Shown here in pieces: positions 49,787 through 58,370 of a stretch of DNA of 64,000 nt. The stretch's first letter is position 1, and every line of letters begins with the position of its first letter. The translations under genes were made by a program, and so were the position numbers. Source of the stretch: Catellatospora paridis (GTDB lineage Bacteria; Actinomycetota; Actinomycetes; Mycobacteriales; Micromonosporaceae); contig NZ_WBZD01000017.1 in assembly GCF_009720365.1 (NCBI RefSeq), positions 62,001-126,000 on the forward strand, written 5' to 3'. The notes under the pieces are model-generated. The model ran no database searches. It had not been told where the DNA came from and saw nothing but the letters and a program-made list of their open reading frames with translations.

Positions 49787-50075
49787 GCGGCCGCGAGGCT
49801 GCCCGTCATCGGAGGGAGTCGCTGGCGCGGGTTGCCGGGTCCGGCAGCCGCGAACGCTGATCGACGACGACCGGGTGCCTTCGGTGCGGGCGGCGGTGCG
49901 CTACTACGAGCAGAACCTCGGCTGGACGCCGCTTGCCGGGGCGTTCGCGGGCGGCACCCTGGTGGCCGTCGGCGGCGACGCCGCGGCCGAGCCGGTGACC
50001 AGGTGCAACGCCTTCCGCCTGCCTGACTGCGTGTTCGAGCCGCCGTTCGAGGACTTCAAGCACTTCGGACAGTGA
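49755..50075 (+). pseudogene. Possible remnant gene behind the LacI-type promoter
   Basis: An open frame without a convincing start. GGAGGG at 49811 has no start codon in this frame nearby; GTG at 49875 is possible. The C-terminal part (VRAAVRYYEQNLGWTPLAGA, GTLVAVGGDAAAEPVTRC, then LPDCVFEPPFEDFKHFGQ) looks protein-like with two Cys. It may be the 3' end of a deleted secreted enzyme. I cannot name a family. Confidence 0.3.
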
Positions 50076-50091
50076 GGATGTGGCAGCGGGT

Positions 50092-51210
50092 CTACCAGCG
50101 CCGGTCGAGCCAGAGCGGCCCCCGGGGTCGCAGCGCGATCGCGGCGCTCGGGGTCGGGTCGCCCTCCACCTGGGCGAGTTTCGCCTCGCACCACGGCGTC
50201 AGGGCGGCGCGCAGCATGGCCCGGGCCAGGTGCGCGCCGAGGCAGGTGCGCCGCCCGCCGCTGAACGGCAGGAAGCCCCAGGCGGGCCGCCCGTCCTCGA
50301 AGCGCTCGGGCCGGAATGTGTCCGGTTCGGGCCACAGCCGCTCGTCGCGATGGGTGAGCAGCGGGGAGTACAGCACCAGCGTGCCCGCGGGCAGGTGGAC
50401 GCCGTTGATCGTGGCGTCGTGGGCGGTGATGCGGCTGCCCAGCCACCCGGCCGGGTAAAGGCGCAGGATTTCGTCGAGCACCTGCCCGAGCGTGTCGGCC
50501 TGCCGCCACTCGGGCGCGCCGGCCAGGTGCCACAGGGCCCAGGCCAGGGTGTGCGCGGTGGTGTCGTAGCCGGCGGCGAGCCCGACCCGGAGCTCCGCGA
50601 CCGCGTCGTCCATCCCGGACAGCGCCTCGGCGAGGCTGCCCGGCCGCGGGTCGGCGAGGATCGCGGCGATGGCCGCGTCGAGGCGGCGGAACAGCAGCGG
50701 CCGCGGGATCATCGGGCCGGGCGCGGGCCGCTGCAGCGGGTGCAGGAAGTCGGCCAGCAGCCGGTCGGGCATGGCGCCGGCGAAGAAGGCGGCGTTGAGC
50801 ATCCGGCGCACCACGTCGCTCGCCCAGCCCAGCGCCTCGAACCGGCCGGTGGGCAGATCCGCGCGCGCCACCAGGTCGAGGCGTTCGGGCAGGTGGTCCA
50901 GGGCGCGGGCGTGGAAGTGCGGGTTGAGTTCCCGGCGGCGCGGGTCGTGGGCGGGATTGTCCTGGTAGACCACCCCGGCGGACAGGTACGGCGTGAGCCC
51001 GCTGAGGCTGCCGACGCTGCGGAACGTGTCCAGGTCGCCGAGCACGGCGCGATTCCAGTCCGGGGTGTAGCCGACCACGGCGGTGCGCCACAGCCGCAGC
51101 CGGAACACGTCGCCGGTGCGGGCCCCGTCCTGCAGCAGCCGCACCGGGTCGGTGGTCCACCGCCACAGGTGGCCCAGCAGCGGCGTGCCCGCGGGCGCGG
51201 GGAGGTTCAC
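50092..51210 (-). CDS. Cytochrome P450 of the carotenoid operon
   Basis: 372 residues. [12 protein letters not shown] (I-helix), DEILRLYP (ExxR) and [18 protein letters not shown] (heme loop) are all present. Being the last gene of crtB-crtYc-crtYd-acyltransferase-glycosyltransferase-P450, with a GTGA overlap with the glycosyltransferase, it probably oxidises the carotenoid end group or chain, giving the hydroxyl to be glycosylated. Hydroxylation or ketolation is inferred from position only. The GTG at 51210 gives the usual N terminus [14 protein letters not shown]. Confidence 0.88.
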   Translation of the reverse strand: MNLPAPAGTPLLGHLWRWTTDPVRLLQDGARTGDVFRLRLWRTAVVGYTPDWNRAVLGDLDTFRSVGSLSGLTPYLSAGVVYQDNPAHDPRRRELNPHFHARALDHLPERLDLVARADLPTGRFEALGWASDVVRRMLNAAFFAGAMPDRLLADFLHPLQRPAPGPMIPRPLLFRRLDAAIAAILADPRPGSLAEALSGMDDAVAELRVGLAAGYDTTAHTLAWALWHLAGAPEWRQADTLGQVLDEILRLYPAGWLGSRITAHDATINGVHLPAGTLVLYSPLLTHRDERLWPEPDTFRPERFEDGRPAWGFLPFSGGRRTCLGAHLARAMLRAALTPWCEAKLAQVEGDPTPSAAIALRPRGPLWLDRRW

Positions 51211-52277
51211 CGGTATTCCCGTCCCTTCCAGACCGCCGTGCGGCGCAGCGCGGTCAGGTAGACGGGCAGGGCGGCGGGCGCGGTGAACGGCACCAGCGCG
51301 GCTTCGGCGTACGCCCCGCGCCCGGTCTTGGCGTTGGACAGCACCCGCTCGGCGAGCCCGAGCACCGCCGCGGCCCGCCACCCCCCGCCGCGCCGCCACA
51401 GCAGCCACGGCACCGTGTACGCGGTCAGGTTCCAGGCGAAGCTCGCCGCCAGCAGCACGTCACTGCCGCCGTGCGCGGCCCGCATGCTCTTGCCGACGCC
51501 GCGTACGGCGCTGTGGTAGTCGTCGTACATGCGGGTGCTCACCAGGTCGCCGCCGAGCGCGAGCCCCAGCTTGAGGCCCTTGCGGCGGCTGAGCCGGGCC
51601 AGTGCCAGGTCTTCGACGATCTCGCCGGCCACCGCCGCGTGCCCGCCCACGTGCGCGTAGGCGGCGCGGCGGAAGGCCAGCAGCTGCCCGTTGGCGACCG
51701 CGGCGGCCGGGATCGGCAGGTCGAGCAGCTGGTGCGGCAGGAAGCCGAGCAGGTTCTCGTCGATCAGCGGCACCAGGAAGCGCTCGCCGAGGGTGCCCGT
51801 CTGCTGGCGCGGGAACACCGAGAACACGTCGGCGCGCTGGCGGCGCAGCTGCGCCCACACCGCGTCCAGCGCACCGGGTCGCAGGGTCACGTCCGCGTCC
51901 AGGAAGACCAGCAGGTCGCCGGTGGCGGCCAGGGCGAGCTGGTGGCAGGCCCAGTTCTTGCCGATCCAGCCGTCGGGGCGGGGCGCGCCGGTGATCAGCT
52001 TCAGGCGCGGGTCGGCGAAGCCCGCCACGACGTCGGCGGTGCCGTCGGTCGAGCCGTCGTCGAGGACCAGGATCTCCTCGGCGGGCTGGGCGAGCAGGCC
52101 GGGCAGGGTGTACGGGAGCCGGGCGGCCTCGTCGCGCGCGGGCACCAGCAGCGAGGTGCGCGGACGGCCCGGCGCCGAGCGCCCGCGGGCCAGCACCGGG
52201 AAGGAACGGGTGTTGCTCACCAGCCCGGCGGTCTTGACCAGGTGGAAGCCCAGCACGGCGGCGCTCAGGACGCCCAC
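51207..52277 (-). CDS. Family 2 glycosyltransferase (CrtQ/CruC-like)
   Basis: 356 residues. An N-terminal membrane helix precedes [58 protein letters not shown] (metal-binding DAD) and [12 protein letters not shown]. Two C-terminal hydrophobic segments follow. The WIGKNWAC word and layout match carotenoid glycosyltransferases of the diaponeurosporenoate type. It starts at GTG 13 nt before the end of the acyltransferase gene and overlaps the P450 gene by 4 nt. It likely transfers glucose to a hydroxylated or carboxylated carotenoid at the membrane. Confidence 0.87.
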   Translation of the reverse strand: MGVLSAAVLGFHLVKTAGLVSNTRSFPVLARGRSAPGRPRTSLLVPARDEAARLPYTLPGLLAQPAEEILVLDDGSTDGTADVVAGFADPRLKLITGAPRPDGWIGKNWACHQLALAATGDLLVFLDADVTLRPGALDAVWAQLRRQRADVFSVFPRQQTGTLGERFLVPLIDENLLGFLPHQLLDLPIPAAAVANGQLLAFRRAAYAHVGGHAAVAGEIVEDLALARLSRRKGLKLGLALGGDLVSTRMYDDYHSAVRGVGKSMRAAHGGSDVLLAASFAWNLTAYTVPWLLWRRGGGWRAAAVLGLAERVLSNAKTGRGAYAEAALVPFTAPAALPVYLTALRRTAVWKGREYR

Positions 52278-52930
52278 GGCGCCGCTCCCTGCATGGCGTC
52301 GATGCGCTCGTCCACGCTGCGCCGCCCGGCGAGCACCCGGCGGAAGCTCGCCAACGGGCGGCGCGGATCCGCGACGGCGAGCTGGCTGTCCAGCGCGGAC
52401 AGATCGGCGGCGAGGGTTTCGGCCAGCCGCTCGGTGACCTGGTCGTCGCGGCCGCGGCGGGTCACCTCGGTGCAGGAGACGTACGCCTCGGGCTTGGTCT
52501 GGCCGCGCATGGCCACCCGGACCGCGACCGCGTACAGCGGCACCCGCGCCTGGCGGGCAAACCAGGCCGCGCCGGGGGACAGCGGGGCGGGCGGGCCGGC
52601 GGGGCGCAGCTCGCCCTCGGGGTAGATGACCAGGGTGCGCCCCTCGGCCAGGTGCCGCAGCCCGGTGCGAGGCTCGGCGGTGCCGAACACGCCCACTCGG
52701 CGCACGAACCGGTACCGGGCCAGGTTGTCCTGCGCCATGATCAGGCACGCGGGGTGCCGCGAGCGATCCAGCACGACGGACGCCACGAACGGGTCCCACC
52801 AGCTGTGATGGTTGGCGGCCCAGACGAACGGGCCGCGGGGCAGCCCGCCGCGCAGCCACACCCCGCGCAGGTCGCGTCGGACCAGGTAGGTGAAGCCGTG
52901 TCGCAGGAACGCCGCCACCGGGTCACCCAT
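52265..52930 (-). CDS. PlsC-type 1-acylglycerol-3-phosphate acyltransferase-like protein
   Basis: 221 residues. The acyltransferase motifs are NHHSWWDP (HxxxxD) and [10 protein letters not shown]. It overlaps crtYd by 8 nt and the glycosyltransferase gene by 13 nt. In staphyloxanthin-like and CruC/CruD-type pathways an acyltransferase esterifies the sugar of a carotenoid glycoside; the operon position supports that role here, but a phospholipid role cannot be excluded. Confidence 0.85.
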   Translation of the reverse strand: MGDPVAAFLRHGFTYLVRRDLRGVWLRGGLPRGPFVWAANHHSWWDPFVASVVLDRSRHPACLIMAQDNLARYRFVRRVGVFGTAEPRTGLRHLAEGRTLVIYPEGELRPAGPPAPLSPGAAWFARQARVPLYAVAVRVAMRGQTKPEAYVSCTEVTRRGRDDQVTERLAETLAADLSALDSQLAVADPRRPLASFRRVLAGRRSVDERIDAMQGAAPWAS

Positions 52931-53309
52931 CGCGGCCCTCGCCGCCGTCGGCCGGGCGCAGCCGCTGCCACAGCAGCAGGGTCAGCGTGATCAGGGCGAG
53001 GCCGAACCCGTAGTCCTCGACGGGGATGTGCCACGGCACGCGAATCCCGCTGATCTGGTCCTCGGCGTAGTGCACCACGGTGGCGTCGGGCCGGGTGAGC
53101 CAGCCGTCGACGGGCACCATGAACGCCAGCGAGATCGCCACGGTGATCCAGTACCGGGCCGTCCGCAGCAGCCCGGTGCGCAGCACGACGAACTCCAAGG
53201 CCACCACCGCGACCGGGGCGGCGACGGCGGCGACCGTGTACTCAGCGGCCACGTCGGCCCCCGGCGGAGGCCCTGGCGCGCGGGGCGTCGGGTCCGGTGG
53301 CCGGATCAC
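52923..53309 (-). CDS. crtYd: Lycopene cyclase domain protein, second subunit
   Basis: 128 residues, three helices. The motif VPWHIPVEDYGFGLALITLTLLLW carries the PxE(E/D) box typical of the heterodimeric lycopene cyclases of actinobacteria. It starts at GTG 53309, inside the last 68 bp of crtYc, and is thus tightly coupled. The two subunits together close beta or epsilon rings on lycopene. Confidence 0.85.
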   Translation of the reverse strand: MIRPPDPTPRAPGPPPGADVAAEYTVAAVAAPVAVVALEFVVLRTGLLRTARYWITVAISLAFMVPVDGWLTRPDATVVHYAEDQISGIRVPWHIPVEDYGFGLALITLTLLLWQRLRPADGGEGRDG

Positions 53310-53685
53310 GCCGTGCGGGCTCTTCGGCGGGGACGCCGCGGGCTCGGCGCAGCATCCCGGCGCGCTCAGCGCGGCGCAGCAGTCGCGGGCCGCCGCCCAG
53401 CACCTCGAAGGTGAGCAGCGCGCACAGCGGCACGACCACGAAGAACAGCCACTCCTCCCACGGTAGGCCCGCGACGGTGACGCCGGTGGTGTACCGCGGC
53501 GAGAACCACCAGTGGCCGCGCGCGACGGCGATCAGGTCCCAGAGCACGAACACGGCCACCACCGGGACGAGCGTGGCCAACAGCCGCCGCGGCTGCCGGT
53601 AGACGCGCGCGCCGAGCACCGGCTCCAGCGGCAGCGTCACGGCGACGCAGGCAGCCAGGATCAGCAGGTAGCGCAGGGCGTCCAT
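53242..53685 (-). CDS. crtYc: Lycopene cyclase domain protein, first subunit
   Basis: 147 residues. Three hydrophobic segments with FVLWDLIAVARGHWWFSPRYTTGVTVAGLPWEEWLFFVVVPLC, containing the conserved PWEEWLFF box. An Arg-rich tail of ~40 residues follows, overlapping the crtYd start. The ATG shares one base with the crtB stop (TGATG). It pairs with the next gene as a heterodimeric cyclase. Confidence 0.87.
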   Translation of the reverse strand: MDALRYLLILAACVAVTLPLEPVLGARVYRQPRRLLATLVPVVAVFVLWDLIAVARGHWWFSPRYTTGVTVAGLPWEEWLFFVVVPLCALLTFEVLGGGPRLLRRAERAGMLRRARGVPAEEPARRDPATGPDAPRARASAGGRRGR

Positions 53686-54602
53686 CAGCTCGCCCGCTCC
53701 GGCGCGCGGGATGTCGCGATCGGGGTGCCGGCGGGGGTGAGCAGGCAGCGGGCGGCTACCTGCAACCGGCGGCGGGTGGGCACGGTCGCGCGGCGGGCGA
53801 AGACGTCGAGGTCGGCGCGTTCGATCTCGTCGAGGATGCCGCCGTAGAGGTGGAACGCGGTGCGGATGCAGGCCTGCGAGGTCGGCGCGAGCATGGTCAC
53901 GCCCGGAGCCGCCGCGGCGTAGTGCTCGCGGGCCCGGGTGATCTCGTAGCGGACCAGCTCCCGGATGGCCGTGGTGGCGGTGCCGCACGCCGCGGCCTGG
54001 TACAGCTCCGCCGGGCTCACGCCGAACGTGCGCAGGTCGCACTGGGGAAGGTAGATCCGTCCCCGCTGCAGGTCCTCGCCGACGTCGCGCAGGAAGTTGG
54101 TCAGCTGGAAGGCCAGCCCGAGCTGGCGGGCGGGTTCACGGGCCACGTCGGCGTCGGCCGGTTCCAGGATCGGCAGCATCATCGTGCCGATGACCGCTGC
54201 GCTGCCCTCCATGTAGCCGAGCAGGTCGCCGTAGTCGGCGTACTCGGTGACCTCGAGGTCCATGGCCATGCTGCGCAGGAACGACGCGAAGTCGGCGCGG
54301 TCCATGGCGAAGCGCTCGATGGTGTGCAGCACGGCGGGCAGCAGCGGATCGTCGACCCGGGCGCCGTGCAGGCCCGCCACGAAGCGGTCGGACCACTCGC
54401 GCAGCCGGGCGGCGCGCACGGCGGGCGGCAGGTCGTCGGTGCTGTCGACGATCTCGTCGGCGTAGCGGGTGAAGCCGTAGAGCGCGTGCACGTGCGGGCG
54501 CTTCCAGGCCGGGAGCAGGCGGGTGGCCAGGTAGTACGTGCGGCCGTGGCGGCGGTGCAGCTGCCGGCAGCGCTCGTACGCCGCGGCGAGTTCAGGCTCC
54601 AC
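53685..54602 (-). CDS. crtB: Phytoene synthase
   Basis: 305 residues from the GTG at 54602, which has CAGGAGAG upstream; a longer frame would start inside the crtE gene. The substrate-binding Asp motifs are YADEIVDSTDD (DExxD) and NFLRDVGEDLQRGRIYLP (DxxED). The enzyme condenses two geranylgeranyl diphosphates to phytoene. It is the first gene of the six-gene - strand operon, divergent from crtE. Confidence 0.92.
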   Translation of the reverse strand: MEPELAAAYERCRQLHRRHGRTYYLATRLLPAWKRPHVHALYGFTRYADEIVDSTDDLPPAVRAARLREWSDRFVAGLHGARVDDPLLPAVLHTIERFAMDRADFASFLRSMAMDLEVTEYADYGDLLGYMEGSAAVIGTMMLPILEPADADVAREPARQLGLAFQLTNFLRDVGEDLQRGRIYLPQCDLRTFGVSPAELYQAAACGTATTAIRELVRYEITRAREHYAAAAPGVTMLAPTSQACIRTAFHLYGGILDEIERADLDVFARRATVPTRRRLQVAARCLLTPAGTPIATSRAPERAS

Positions 54603-54670
54603 GGGGCTCTCCTGTCGGGAATATCGACTCAACAATCGACGCAACTTCGAGTCTACGTTAATCTGGGCCC
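54603..54670. promoter_or_regulatory. Divergent crtB/crtE promoter with direct repeats
   Basis: 68 bp with low GC for the region. It contains ATCGACTCAAC (54623) and ATCGACGCAAC (54635), an almost exact direct repeat with a 12-bp period, and a GACTC/GAGTC inverted pair. A TACGTT -10-like element ends 11 nt before the crtE GTG, which has no ribosome site and may be leaderless. The repeats are candidates for binding by the MerR-type regulator at 57386. Confidence 0.5.
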
Positions 54671-55801
54671 GTGGCAAACGACACCTACTCCGCGACCGCC
54701 CCCTTCCATACCCCGGCTGCGGGTGCCGGGCCGGTAGACCACGCCGCTGACCTGCACCAACGTGTCGAACAAGCGCTCAGCGACTTCGTGCTCGCCGAGA
54801 CGGCCGCGCTGCTGGACGTCGACCACGCGCTCGAACCGCTGCTGGCCGCGGCCCGCGACGCCGTGCTCGGCGGGGGCAAGCGCATCCGCCCGCTGTTCGC
54901 CTACTGGGGCTGGCGCAGCGTGGCCGGCCCGGATGCGCCCGTGCAGCCGGTGCTGCCCGCGCTCGCCGCGCTGGAGCTGCTGCACGCGTTCGCGCTGGTC
55001 CACGACGATGTGATGGACCGCTCCGCCACCCGCCGGGGCCGCCCCACCGCGCACCGGGCGCTCGCCGCCGCGCACGCCGGGCAGCGGCTGCGTGGCGACG
55101 CCGACCGCTTCGGCGACGCCGGCGCGATCCTCGTCGGTGACTTGTGCCTGGTCTGGGCCGACCGGCTGATGAGCCGGGCCAGGGTGCACTCGGCGGCGCT
55201 GGCCGGCGCGCGGGCGGCGTACGACCGGATGCGGATCGAGGCCATCGCCGGGCAGTTCCTGGACGTGCTCGGCGACCACGCGCCGACCTGGTCCCCGGAG
55301 CAGGCGCTGCGCACCGCCCGGCTCAAGACGGCCGGTTACACCGCCACCTGGCCCCTGCACTACGGAGCGGCGCTGGCCGGAGCCCCGGCGGCGACGTTCG
55401 CCCGCGGGCCGCTCGGGCGCGCCTACACCCGCTACGGGCTGGCCGTCGGCGAGGCCTTCCAGCTGCGCGACGACCTGCTCGGCCTGTACGGCGAACCCGC
55501 CGTCACCGGCAAGCCGGTGGGCGACGACCTCGGCAAGCCGACCGTGCTCCTGCTGCTGGCTCGCGCCCGGGCCACCGCGGCTCAGCACGCCGAGCTGGAT
55601 AAACTGCTGGCCGCCGCGCATCCCGACATCACCCGGCTGGGCGAGGTGATCCGCGCGACCGGGGCCGCGCAGCGGCTCGGCGACATGATCACCGAGCGGG
55701 TGGCCGAGGCGCGGGGCGTGCTCGCCGACGCGCCCGTCGACCAGCCCGTCCGTGCGGCGCTCGGCGAGCTCGCCGCCGCGGTGGCCTGGCGCGCGGCATG
55801 A
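54671..55801 (+). CDS. crtE: Polyprenyl (geranylgeranyl) diphosphate synthase
   Basis: 376 residues. The two Asp-rich motifs are LVHDDVMDRS (first DDxxD) and FQLRDDLLGLYG (second). GGGKRIRPLFAYWGW is the pyrophosphate-binding region. It makes the C20 precursor used by phytoene synthase. The GTG at 54671 has no Shine-Dalgarno, consistent with a leaderless message. Its stop region overlaps or abuts crtI. Confidence 0.9.
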   Translation: MANDTYSATAPFHTPAAGAGPVDHAADLHQRVEQALSDFVLAETAALLDVDHALEPLLAAARDAVLGGGKRIRPLFAYWGWRSVAGPDAPVQPVLPALAALELLHAFALVHDDVMDRSATRRGRPTAHRALAAAHAGQRLRGDADRFGDAGAILVGDLCLVWADRLMSRARVHSAALAGARAAYDRMRIEAIAGQFLDVLGDHAPTWSPEQALRTARLKTAGYTATWPLHYGAALAGAPAATFARGPLGRAYTRYGLAVGEAFQLRDDLLGLYGEPAVTGKPVGDDLGKPTVLLLLARARATAAQHAELDKLLAAAHPDITRLGEVIRATGAAQRLGDMITERVAEARGVLADAPVDQPVRAALGELAAAVAWRAA

Positions 55802-55818
55802 CCGGAAGGAGCGCACGC

Positions 55819-57291
55819 ATGCGGACGGTGCCCGGAAGAACCGATCACGTGGTCGTGGTGGGGGCGGGGCTGGGCGGGCTGGCGTGCGCGCTGCACCTGG
55901 CCGGCGCCGGGCGGCAGGTGACCGTGCTGGAGCGCGAGGACGTCCCGGGCGGCCGGGCCGGGCGGCTGGACCGCGACGGGTACACGTTCGACACCGGCCC
56001 GACCGTGCTGACCATGCCGGACCTGATCGCCGAGGGCTTCGCCGCGGTGGGTGAGGACATGGCCGACTGGCTCACCCTCACCCCGCTGGACCCGGCATAC
56101 CGGGCCTGGTTCCCGGACGGCTCGAAGCTCGACGTCATCGCCGACCCGGACCGGATGGCCGAGGAGATCGCCCAGGTCTGCGGGCCTCGGGAGGCCGACG
56201 GCTACCGGCGCTTCGTCGCGTACGCCCGCAGGCTCTGGGAGCTGGAACGCCACGACTTCATCGAGCGCAACTTCGACAGCCCTCGCGACCTGCTCACCGC
56301 CAACCTGCTGCGGCTGGTCGCGGCAGGGGCGTTCGGGCGGCTGCAGAACCGCGTCGACTCGTTCCTCTCCGACGAGCGCACCCGGCGGATCTTCTCGTTC
56401 CAGGCGATGTACGCGGGCCTGTCCCCGCACAAGGCGCTGGCCGTGTACACCGTCATCGCGTACCTCGACTCCGTCGCCGGGGTGTACTTCCCGCACGGCG
56501 GCATGCACGCGGTGCCCAAGGCCATGGCCGCGGCCGCGGAGAAGCACGGTGTGCGCCTGCGCTACGGCACCGAGGCACTGCGCGTGGAGACGAGCGGCGG
56601 CCGGGCGACCGCGGTGGTCACCACGGAGGGCGAGCGCATTCCCGCCGACGCCGTCGTGCTCAACCCGGACACCGCCGCCGCGCACGCGCTGCTGCCCGGC
56701 TCGCACCCCCGCAAGCTGCGCTACTCGCCGTCGTGCGTGGTGATGCACATCGGCTCCGGCGCGGCTTACCCCGAAGCCGGACACCACAACATCCACTTCG
56801 GTCATGAGTGGCGGCGCACCTTCGACGAGGTGATCACGAAGGGGGAGCTGATGAGCGACCCGTCGCTGCTGGTCACCAACCCGAGCCGCACCGACCCGTC
56901 GGTCGCCCCGGCCGGACGGCACACCTACTACGTGCTCGCGCCCGTGCCCAACCTGGTCACCGGGGACCAGGACTGGCGCGGGGCGCTGGCCGACCGGTAC
57001 GCCGACGAGCTGGTCGACGTTCTCGAAGCGCGGGGCTACCCCGGCTTCAAGGCGGGCGTGCAGACCCGGACCGTGATCACCCCGGCCGACTGGGCCGACC
57101 TGGGCATGGACGCGGGCACCCCGTTCGCGGCCGCGCACACGCTGACCCAGTCGGGCCCGTTCCGGCCGCGCAACCTGCACCCGGCCCTGTCCAATGTGGT
57201 CTTCACCGGCTCCGGCACCACCCCCGGCGTCGGCGTGCCGATGGTGCTGATCTCGGGCAAACTCGCCGCACAACGCATCGTCGGCGGCTGA
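55819..57291 (+). CDS. crtI: Phytoene desaturase
   Basis: 490 residues. The FAD-binding N terminus is VVVVGAGLGGLACALHLAGAG, followed by VPGGRAGRLDRDGYTFDTGPTVLTMP. The C-terminal flavin motif is LSNVVFTGSGTTPGVGVPMVLISGKLAAQRI. It desaturates phytoene to lycopene. The ATG at 55819 has GGAAGGAG upstream; an alternative ATG at 55798 overlaps the crtE stop (ATGA) and would add seven residues. Confidence 0.93.
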   Translation: MRTVPGRTDHVVVVGAGLGGLACALHLAGAGRQVTVLEREDVPGGRAGRLDRDGYTFDTGPTVLTMPDLIAEGFAAVGEDMADWLTLTPLDPAYRAWFPDGSKLDVIADPDRMAEEIAQVCGPREADGYRRFVAYARRLWELERHDFIERNFDSPRDLLTANLLRLVAAGAFGRLQNRVDSFLSDERTRRIFSFQAMYAGLSPHKALAVYTVIAYLDSVAGVYFPHGGMHAVPKAMAAAAEKHGVRLRYGTEALRVETSGGRATAVVTTEGERIPADAVVLNPDTAAAHALLPGSHPRKLRYSPSCVVMHIGSGAAYPEAGHHNIHFGHEWRRTFDEVITKGELMSDPSLLVTNPSRTDPSVAPAGRHTYYVLAPVPNLVTGDQDWRGALADRYADELVDVLEARGYPGFKAGVQTRTVITPADWADLGMDAGTPFAAAHTLTQSGPFRPRNLHPALSNVVFTGSGTTPGVGVPMVLISGKLAAQRIVGG

Positions 57292-57293
57292 GC

Positions 57294-57389
57294 ATGTCCC
57301 ACGCCACGCCGGGTGCGCCGGGCATGAGCGGGCGAACCGGGACGACCGTGACTCATGCCGCAGCCGAGCGACGCGAGGTGAAGGCATGA
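57294..57389 (+). CDS. 31-residue linker micro-ORF between crtI and the MerR gene
   Basis: It starts 2 nt after the crtI stop and its TGA overlaps the next ATG (ATGA). The peptide contains TVTHAAAERREVKA. It fills the gap in the same way as the micro-ORFs at 11416 and 59111, though without their repeat sequence. It could simply couple translation. Confidence 0.35.
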   Translation: MSHATPGAPGMSGRTGTTVTHAAAERREVKA

Positions 57390-58258
57390 GCGAACAGGGC
57401 CGCAGCGCCGGGGACGTCGCGCGGCGGCTCGGCGTCGCGGTGACCACGCTGCGCACCTGGCACCAGCGGTACGGACTCGGGCCGAGCGAACATGTCGCGC
57501 ACCGGCACCGCCGCTACACGCCCGACGACGTGGCCCGCCTCGAAGTGATGTGCCGGCTGACCACCGAGGGCGTGCCCGCCCACGAGGCGGCCCGGATCGC
57601 GCTGGCCGGGCTGCCCGGCGAACCCGCCGCCGCCCGCCTCGCCCCGGTCGCCGACCCATCGGCGCGCGGGCTCACCGTCGCCGCGGTGCGCCTGGACATG
57701 CCGGCCATGCTGGCGACCATCGCCTCGGCGGTACGCGGCCGCGGCGTCGTCCACGCCTGGGACCACCTGCTGTGCCCGGTGCTGGTGGAGGTCGCCCGGA
57801 GGCAGGAGCCGGACGGCCACCTGATCGAAGCCGAGCACCTGCTGTCGCGCTGCATCCTGGAGGTGCTGTGGACGGTCCCCCGCCCGTTCGGTGCGGCCGC
57901 CGCCCGCACCCTGCTGGCCTGCGCCGCCGAGGAGCAGCACACCCTGCCCCTGGAGGCGCTGGCCGCCGCGCTGGCCGAGCAGGGCTGCGGCAGCCGCATG
58001 CTGGGTGCCCGCGTGCCACCCCCGGCCCTGGCCGACGCCATCCGCCGCACCGGCCCCGCCGCCGTCTTCATCTGGTCCCAGTTCGCCCCCACCGGCGACC
58101 CGGCCCAGCTCACGCCCGTCCTCGCCGCCCGCCCCCGCCCGGCCCTGATCGCCGCCGCCGGCCCCGGCTGGACCGCCCCACTCCCCGCCGGAGTGACCCG
58201 CCCTGTCGACCTCTCCGACGCCCTACGCCTAGCCCTACCCCTGACAACCCGCCACTGA
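57386..58258 (+). CDS. MerR-family regulator with cobalamin-binding-like domain (CarH/LitR type)
   Basis: 290 residues. The MerR HTH is SAGDVARRLGVAVTTLRTWHQRYGLGPSE. Then comes a helical cap with HAWDHLLCPVLVEVARRQ and HLIEAEHLLSRCILEVLW, and a Rossmann-like domain with CAAEEQHTLPLEALAAALAEQG. In CarH/LitR photoreceptors the cap has W-x9-EH and the second domain a His that ligates cobalamin. Here the W-x9-E is kept but His is Val, while the EQH His is present, so binding of adenosylcobalamin is possible but not certain. It follows crtI and probably controls the cluster, perhaps in response to light. Confidence 0.82.
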   Translation: MSEQGRSAGDVARRLGVAVTTLRTWHQRYGLGPSEHVAHRHRRYTPDDVARLEVMCRLTTEGVPAHEAARIALAGLPGEPAAARLAPVADPSARGLTVAAVRLDMPAMLATIASAVRGRGVVHAWDHLLCPVLVEVARRQEPDGHLIEAEHLLSRCILEVLWTVPRPFGAAAARTLLACAAEEQHTLPLEALAAALAEQGCGSRMLGARVPPPALADAIRRTGPAAVFIWSQFAPTGDPAQLTPVLAARPRPALIAAAGPGWTAPLPAGVTRPVDLSDALRLALPLTTRH

Positions 58259-58277
58259 CCGCCCCGCCCCGCCCACC

Positions 58278-58369
58278 CGCAAGATCGCGACGATCTTGCG
58301 CGAACTGTTGGGATATGCCCGGAAAGGGTGTGTCATACCCCCAGTCCACGCAAGATCGTCGCGATCTTG
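58278..58369. repeat. Pair of CAAGATCG palindromes
   Basis: CGCAAGATCG-CGA-CGATCTTGCG at 58278-58300 and CAAGATCG-TCG-CGATCTTG at 58351-58369. Each is a palindrome and the second is the inverse of the first. They lie between the convergent MerR and maleate-isomerase-like genes and probably terminate both transcripts. Confidence 0.75.
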
Positions 58370-58370
58370 G

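Noticed and set aside
53685-54677. A 330-residue version of phytoene synthase starting at 54677
   Set aside because: It would run through the divergent promoter and into the crtE start; the GTG at 54602 has a good ribosome site.
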